Source: Bacillota bacterium | GTDB lineage: Bacteria; Bacillota; Clostridia; Lachnospirales; Lachnospiraceae | Reading direction: 5' to 3' | Assembly: GCA_023393095.1 (NCBI GenBank) | Contig: JAEWMT010000096.1 | Location: 1-19,455, forward strand | Length of the DNA stretch: 19,455 nucleotides | Part shown: piece by piece, positions 15,556-19,455 of the stretch | Layout of the letters: each line of letters begins with the position of its first letter | How positions within the stretch are numbered: the first letter of the stretch is position 1 | The notes under the pieces: generated by a model | The model's input: the letters and a program-made list of their open reading frames with translations, nothing else | Databases searched by the model: none | What the model was told of the DNA's origin: nothing | Made by a program: the position numbers and the translations under genes

Positions 15556-17403
15556 CTATTTATTTTTATTGGATTCACTCGTTATCCGCACATACACCGA
15601 GGCCTGAAACACACCGTTTTTTGCCTCAAATCTTGCCGTACCGCCGTATTTCTTTGCCACCGCCGCCACAGAGGATAAGCCGGTACCCTCGCCATCCCGC
15701 TTGGAGGAAAGGAACACGCCGTTCTTTTCTCGAAACATTCCGTTAAAGCTGTTGTCAACCGTGATGGTCAGGATACCATATTCCAGATGGCTTTGGAGCT
15801 GGATAAAGCGGCTGCCTTTTGTCATGCGTCCACAAGCTTCTACGGCGTTTTCCAGCAGATTTCCTACAATGATACACAAATCGCTTTCCGTCATTGGCTC
15901 AAGTTCGGCAGGAACGGCAAAGAGCAAATCGACTTTGATATTCTGCTCTTTGGCTGCGGAAGTGTAATAGGCGGCAATCGCATTCACCGCATAGTTTTCA
16001 CATAGCCGGAGTTCTCTGTCTGAGGGGATTTTTCGGATCAGTGTATCGAGATACTCGCTCAGCTTTTCCATGTCGCCCTGTACACTTAATTCCCGCAGGA
16101 CGGCAAGTTGATGGCGCAGATCATGCCGTTGTGCTTTCACTGCCTCGTCATTTTCAGCCATTTTCTGATATTGTAGTCTCTGCAGTGAAAGCTGTCGAGT
16201 GGTAGTAGATATCTCATATTCAAGCCTTACTTTTTCCGCCACTGTACGCAGGAACTCGCCCACATAACAACCGTTGATAACGCAGAGAGAAACTACAAAG
16301 GCCAGCACGCCAAGCTGGAAGAATACCGTCAGCGTATTGGTCAGTCGTAGCCAGTAATTGAGTACTTCCCCCATGACGGAAACCACCATCAGAATGACCG
16401 CAGGCGCAAACTTCTTGGCCGCAGGGTTATGGTGCCGGAAATGCTCCCATAAAAGGCAAATTGTGAATATCAAAAATCCTAGCGGTATGATGATATGAAA
16501 CCAGTACAGGCTTTTGGTAAAGTCCATTCTGCCGGAAAGCTGTAATATTAGGGCAATCGCAACGGAAACGGTATGTACGCCCAGCATGATTTGAAAGGGC
16601 AGCCTGCTCTTGGGATGCAAGATCGCCAGCCCGAAGCACAGGAAGGGAATCGTCACCAGAAAAAGCCCTAAGTATGCCATGTTGTAGAGTAGCGTGGGAT
16701 AGGGTAACAAAAAGGCGGTCAGGTCGCATTCCCCCAGTACCCACACCCCCGCAGACAGGGAGGACAGTCCTAACCACAGGAATGCGCCGGAGTGATCCAC
16801 GCGGATCACCGTCACAGATACCAGCATCATCCCAAGCCCTAGGGAAATCAACATCAGGGAGAATAGCAGCGAAAAGCCTTCCACACGGAATTGACTTACC
16901 AAAAGTGCTGCTTCGTTCCCCACAAAAAGTACCGGGAGGGACAACTCGTTCCGCTGGTTCGGGGACAGATATTCCACTCGTAGCTCTGTGGCGCCATCCT
17001 TATCCGGCAAAGGGATGTTGGTAAGTATGGTGGGCGGGTCGTTCATATAGGGGGGATAACTTCCCGGCTGCCCTGATTCGTAAGTAAAAGCGCCGTCAAT
17101 ATAAAGCCGAACCGGAGCGAATACAGATTTGAAACGCAGGCTGTCACCAGGATGAACCCGCACCGTAGCGGTCATCGTCACTGGTGTGCGGGGAGCAAGA
17201 CCGGAGAGTTTTACAGGCAGGCTGACCTCTGCCGGTTCGCCGTCACCCACTGAAACTTTCACGTCGGAGATCGGACGTATCGGCTCCAGATAGGAAGCGG
17301 GAACTTGCTTGTCCACGAAAGAATACGATGCTATGAAAGCGAGGGCTATTCCCAGCAAAATAATGCAAATGGCATTCAGAAATTTTGTTCGCTTATGCAT
17401 CAT
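15556..17403 (-). CDS. GHKL-type sensor histidine kinase (AgrC-like class, 7TM)
   Basis: 615 aa. A signal-anchor segment (~9-28) and an extracytoplasmic beta-rich domain (~30-170) come first, then about seven membrane helices (~172-385), a coiled coil (~388-420) and the kinase core. The H-box is 'QRHDLRHQL' with phospho-acceptor His427. The N-box is 'GNLLENAVEA' (514-523) and the G-box 'DGEGTGLSSV' (570-579), as in HATPase_c_5 GHKL kinases that pair with LytTR regulators. The layout resembles 7TMR-DISM receptors. ATG 17403 directly follows the TAG stop of the regulator gene, so the two are translationally coupled. The DNA is much GC-richer than the genes to the left. The signal is unknown; the outer domain could bind a carbohydrate or peptide. 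Confidence 0.9.
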   Translation of the reverse strand: MMHKRTKFLNAICIILLGIALAFIASYSFVDKQVPASYLEPIRPISDVKVSVGDGEPAEVSLPVKLSGLAPRTPVTMTATVRVHPGDSLRFKSVFAPVRLYIDGAFTYESGQPGSYPPYMNDPPTILTNIPLPDKDGATELRVEYLSPNQRNELSLPVLFVGNEAALLVSQFRVEGFSLLFSLMLISLGLGMMLVSVTVIRVDHSGAFLWLGLSSLSAGVWVLGECDLTAFLLPYPTLLYNMAYLGLFLVTIPFLCFGLAILHPKSRLPFQIMLGVHTVSVAIALILQLSGRMDFTKSLYWFHIIIPLGFLIFTICLLWEHFRHHNPAAKKFAPAVILMVVSVMGEVLNYWLRLTNTLTVFFQLGVLAFVVSLCVINGCYVGEFLRTVAEKVRLEYEISTTTRQLSLQRLQYQKMAENDEAVKAQRHDLRHQLAVLRELSVQGDMEKLSEYLDTLIRKIPSDRELRLCENYAVNAIAAYYTSAAKEQNIKVDLLFAVPAELEPMTESDLCIIVGNLLENAVEACGRMTKGSRFIQLQSHLEYGILTITVDNSFNGMFREKNGVFLSSKRDGEGTGLSSVAAVAKKYGGTARFEAKNGVFQASVYVRITSESNKNK

Positions 17404-18129
17404 CTAACGCCCCCTAGTCTTGTTGAACAGATAATCTTCATAAATTTTCGCCGCTTTTTTTACATCCTGACGTCGAATATAGACCTTATCCCCATTTTGC
17501 ATGAGGAAAATTCTCAGCTCCTGATCCAGCCCTCTGACATAGTGGAGATTGGCGATATAGCTTTGGTGGCAGCGCAAGAAGGAGTCCGGTAGCACGGCTT
17601 CGATATTTCCCAGTTTTACCGTCTGACTGGTGCGTAGGGTGCTCGTCAAGGTGTTGACCAAAACGGCTTGGTTCTTTTTTTCAAAATATAATATGCTATC
17701 CAGCGGAATTTTGTGGTACGCTCCTTTAATAAGAAGCTTGACGGCGGGAGCGGTACTCCGTTTACTTTGCGCCTGTTCCAGAACCTCCCGAACATCACTA
17801 GGGCGCAACGGCTTTTCAAGATACGCATAGGCTTTCAGACGGTAGCTTTCCAAGGCGTGATCTTTGCTGGAGGTGGTGAAGGCTAATGTTACTACGGTAT
17901 CCATTTCACGGATTTTAGTCGCGATGGTAACCCCTTGCTGCACCTCGCCCATATAGATATCCAGAAAAATAAGGTCATACCGATTGGTTGAGAAGGATGC
18001 AAGCAGCTCCTCGCCGGAGGAAAAGATTTTATACTCGGCGGAAATCCCGCTTTTCAAAATGAATTGAATAAGCAAATCCGCGTCCTCGGCAAAATCCTCG
18101 AAGATAGCAATTTCGAGTGGCGTATCCAA
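17404..18129 (-). CDS. LytTR-family response regulator
   Basis: 241 aa. The receiver domain (~5-120) has acidic residues Glu11/Asp12, phospho-acceptor Asp57 in 'LIFLDIYMG', Thr in 'AFTTSS' and Lys106 in 'LEKPL'. A LytTR DNA-binding domain (~132-235) follows, with 'IPLDSILYFEKKNQAVLV', 'FLRCHQSYIANLHYVRG' and 'GDKVYIRRQDVKK'. LytTR proteins bind pairs of short direct repeats upstream of target promoters. The start is TTG 18129, because GGAGG (18141-18137) lies 7 bases upstream; the earlier TTG at 18150 would put that site inside the gene. The kinase gene follows with no gap. The likely target is the divergent surface protein gene. Confidence 0.92.
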   Translation of the reverse strand: MDTPLEIAIFEDFAEDADLLIQFILKSGISAEYKIFSSGEELLASFSTNRYDLIFLDIYMGEVQQGVTIATKIREMDTVVTLAFTTSSKDHALESYRLKAYAYLEKPLRPSDVREVLEQAQSKRSTAPAVKLLIKGAYHKIPLDSILYFEKKNQAVLVNTLTSTLRTSQTVKLGNIEAVLPDSFLRCHQSYIANLHYVRGLDQELRIFLMQNGDKVYIRRQDVKKAAKIYEDYLFNKTRGR

Positions 18130-18167
18130 AATAGCGCCTCCTTTTCTCAAATTTATTTACTTTTGAT

Positions 18168-18195
18168 ATTTTACCATAATGTGGTAAAATAACAA
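18168..18195 (-). promoter_or_regulatory. Promoter and overlapping palindrome of the regulator-kinase operon
   Basis: ATTTTACCA (18168-18176) and TGGTAAAAT (18182-18190) form a perfect 9-bp palindrome with a 5-base centre. On the minus strand its right arm contains an extended -10 (TGGTAAAAT). TTGTTA (18195-18190) gives a -35 at 16 bases. A protein bound to the palindrome would block this promoter. The elements are seen; use is inferred. Confidence 0.45.
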
Positions 18196-18225
18196 GCGTT
18201 TATTTTCCAATTTGTCAAGTACGAA

Positions 18226-18272
18226 TTTCGTTGACTCACCCAACTTGTTTCGAACTATATTTTTAATTGACA
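18226..18272 (+). promoter_or_regulatory. Candidate LytTR operator and promoter of the surface protein gene
   Basis: TTTCGTTGA (18226-18234) and TTTCGAACT (18248-18256) start 22 bases apart, about two helix turns, as in AgrA/ComE-type LytTR sites. TTGACA (18267-18272) lies ~10 bases after the second copy. Its -10 is poor (TATTGG at 16 bases or TATATT at 14), which suits an activator-dependent promoter. TTGACT at 18231 with CTATAT at 18 bases is an alternative promoter. The repeats share only about five bases firmly, so this is a tentative call. Confidence 0.35.
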
Positions 18273-18375
18273 AACCTTTACAATTGTATATTGGGCCAAA
18301 GAGGTGATACCACTTGATCTGGGAACACACTCATAACTGTGTATGAAACTAAAACAAAACAGGAGGATTACGAGC

Positions 18376-19455
18376 ATGAAACATAACAAACGGTACCAGC
18401 GGCTTTTGGCAATAGCAATGTCTGTTGTCATGGTGCTGGGTATGATGCCAGTCTCAGCGGCAGCGCAGTCTCTGACTGTCGGCACAGGCGACGAAATTAT
18501 TTCAAATGACGAATTACCGGAAAAAACCATAAACCGGGAGATTAATTTAGGAACCTCCACGGGAAATTTAGATTTACCAGAAAGCGAGAAGGCGCTGCTA
18601 GGAGCGGCGGACGTTTCTATTGCAAGCTGGAACGATTTGCAGGCGGCAATAGATGCCCAAAATGAGGTCATTGACCTTTCGGGCTTGACGGAAGGACCGA
18701 AAAATCCCATGACCTTCAATGTGGGCGATGGCAAAACCCTCACACTGAAGGGTAATGGCACGGAAATTCAAAATGTTGCCTTTGTGTTTGGGGCAAACAA
18801 CAATGTCACCATTGAGAACCTGAACATCAAATCGGCGAATGACCATAAGGACAGTACTACCTTGCAAAAAGGCTATTCCCCGCTGTACTTCACCGGTGAA
18901 GGTAATATGTTAATCCTCTCCGGCACAAACACCATCACAAGCGGGCAGACCGTCACCGCCGGGCCGATCGACATCCTTGTTGGCTACGGTGCGGCGGTGG
19001 GTGTGCCTGAAAATGCAGGGCTGACCATCACAGCCACAGATACAACAACCAATAAGCTGACTGCAAACGGCAACGCAAACGGTGCGGGCATCGGTGGCGG
19101 CTACCTGGAAACATGCGGCAAAATTACTATCAGTGGCGGCACGGTTATGTCAACCGGCGGTAGTGCGGGCATCGGCGGCGGCTACGATGGAGCAGGCGGT
19201 GAAATCACCATCAGTGGCGGCACAGTGGAAGCCAAGAGCCATTTGGGTGCGGGCATCGGCGGCGGCTACGGCGGAGCGGGCGGCATTATCACCATCAGCG
19301 ACGGCGAGGTGACTGCCAATGGCGGCGACTTAGGCGCGGGAATCGGCGGTAGCGGCAGCAAGGGCGGTGAGGGCGGCACAATCTTCATCAGCGGCGGCAC
19401 GGTAAAATCCACAGGTGGCTACAGTGGAGCGGGCATCGGCGGAGGTTACCAATGC
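18376..19455 (+). CDS. Secreted surface protein with glycine-rich beta-strand repeats (partial, runs off the end)
   Basis: 360 codons without a stop from ATG 18376 to the window edge. AGGAGG (18361-18366) precedes the start. Residues 1-~31 are a signal peptide (basic 'MKHNKRYQR', then 'LLAIAMSVVMVLGMM', then 'PVSAAA'). Residues ~70-170 look like the first turns of a right-handed beta-helix ('NDLQAAIDA...IDLSGLTEG...LTLKGNGTEI...VTIENLNI'). From ~residue 237, units of 27-31 residues repeat: 'AGIGGGY-x-GAGG-x-ITISGGTV'. The units begin at bases 19084, 19165, 19249, 19336 and 19429. Such proteins in Clostridia are surface adhesins or polysaccharide-binding proteins. The C-terminal anchor is not in the window. 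It is divergent from the LytTR regulator-kinase operon. Confidence 0.85.
   Translation, partial: MKHNKRYQRLLAIAMSVVMVLGMMPVSAAAQSLTVGTGDEIISNDELPEKTINREINLGTSTGNLDLPESEKALLGAADVSIASWNDLQAAIDAQNEVIDLSGLTEGPKNPMTFNVGDGKTLTLKGNGTEIQNVAFVFGANNNVTIENLNIKSANDHKDSTTLQKGYSPLYFTGEGNMLILSGTNTITSGQTVTAGPIDILVGYGAAVGVPENAGLTITATDTTTNKLTANGNANGAGIGGGYLETCGKITISGGTVMSTGGSAGIGGGYDGAGGEITISGGTVEAKSHLGAGIGGGYGGAGGIITISDGEVTANGGDLGAGIGGSGSKGGEGGTIFISGGTVKSTGGYSGAGIGGGYQC
19084..19455 (+). repeat. Tandem 27-31-codon repeats within the surface protein gene
   Basis: Four full units and the start of a fifth open with codons for AGIGG (19084-19164, 19165-19248, 19249-19335, 19336-19428, 19429 onward). Most carry an ITISGGTV-type strand. 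GGC-rich codon use is strong here (41 G/C in bases 19261-19320). Confidence 0.85.

Noticed and set aside
16427..17024. Frames overlapping the sensor kinase gene on both strands
   Set aside because: They are artefacts of high GC composition with few stops; the kinase motifs lie in the main frame.
18255..18867. Minus-strand frames opposite the surface protein gene
   Set aside because: No ribosome binding sites, and the plus-strand frame is clearly coding.
19082..19312. Frame in the surface protein repeats (Ala/Val-rich)
   Set aside because: It arises from reading the GGC-rich repeats out of frame; the main frame has signal peptide, start site and family character.
1..19455. CRISPR array, tRNA genes or transposase
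   Set aside because: No regularly spaced direct repeats, no cloverleaf with conserved tRNA bases, and no transposase or integrase motif in any frame.

Overview
The window is chromosomal DNA of a low-GC, Gram-positive, probably spore-forming anaerobe of the Clostridia; Lachnospiraceae is my best guess. The reasons are the AT-rich base use, strong GGAGG ribosome binding sites, TTG starts, a LysM/GH18 spore-hydrolase-type gene, a chemotaxis CheW gene and a bacitracin-type ABC pair. This placement rests on gene content and sequence character, not on a database search.

Left part (1-5320): the last ~50 bases of a 23S rRNA gene end in a small hairpin and a rho-independent terminator, with no 5S gene between. 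A gene-poor stretch follows with a sigma-D/sigma-28-like promoter and traces that may be a decayed flgM. Then come a CheW adaptor, an unrecognised zinc-ribbon/acidic/lysine-rich single-pass membrane protein, hisH, hisF and ung, all on the plus strand. hisH and hisF form imidazole glycerol phosphate synthase, and ung removes uracil from DNA.

Middle part (5320-15500): a GC-rich, strongly folded intergenic element precedes an APC-family amino acid permease. Next are a minus-strand CNNM/CorC-type CBS membrane protein with a clear promoter, an unknown 218-aa protein, a YbaK-type aminoacyl-tRNA deacylase, an ABC-2 exporter pair (ATPase and permease), a minus-strand flavin-reductase-like protein with a near-consensus promoter, a two-LysM GH18 hydrolase of the YaaH/SleL type, and type I signal peptidase. 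Most units are separated by recognisable hairpin terminators.

Right part (15505-19455): base composition rises sharply just after the signal peptidase gene. Here lie a minus-strand LytTR response regulator and a GHKL sensor kinase (stop and start abutting), divergent from a large secreted protein of glycine-rich beta-strand repeats that runs off the window. The divergent intergenic region holds a perfect palindrome over the regulator promoter and a 22-bp-spaced repeat pair upstream of the surface-protein promoter. I read this as a recently acquired, self-contained sensor/regulator/surface-protein module. It is the most interesting unit here, although its target and signal cannot be read from the sequence.
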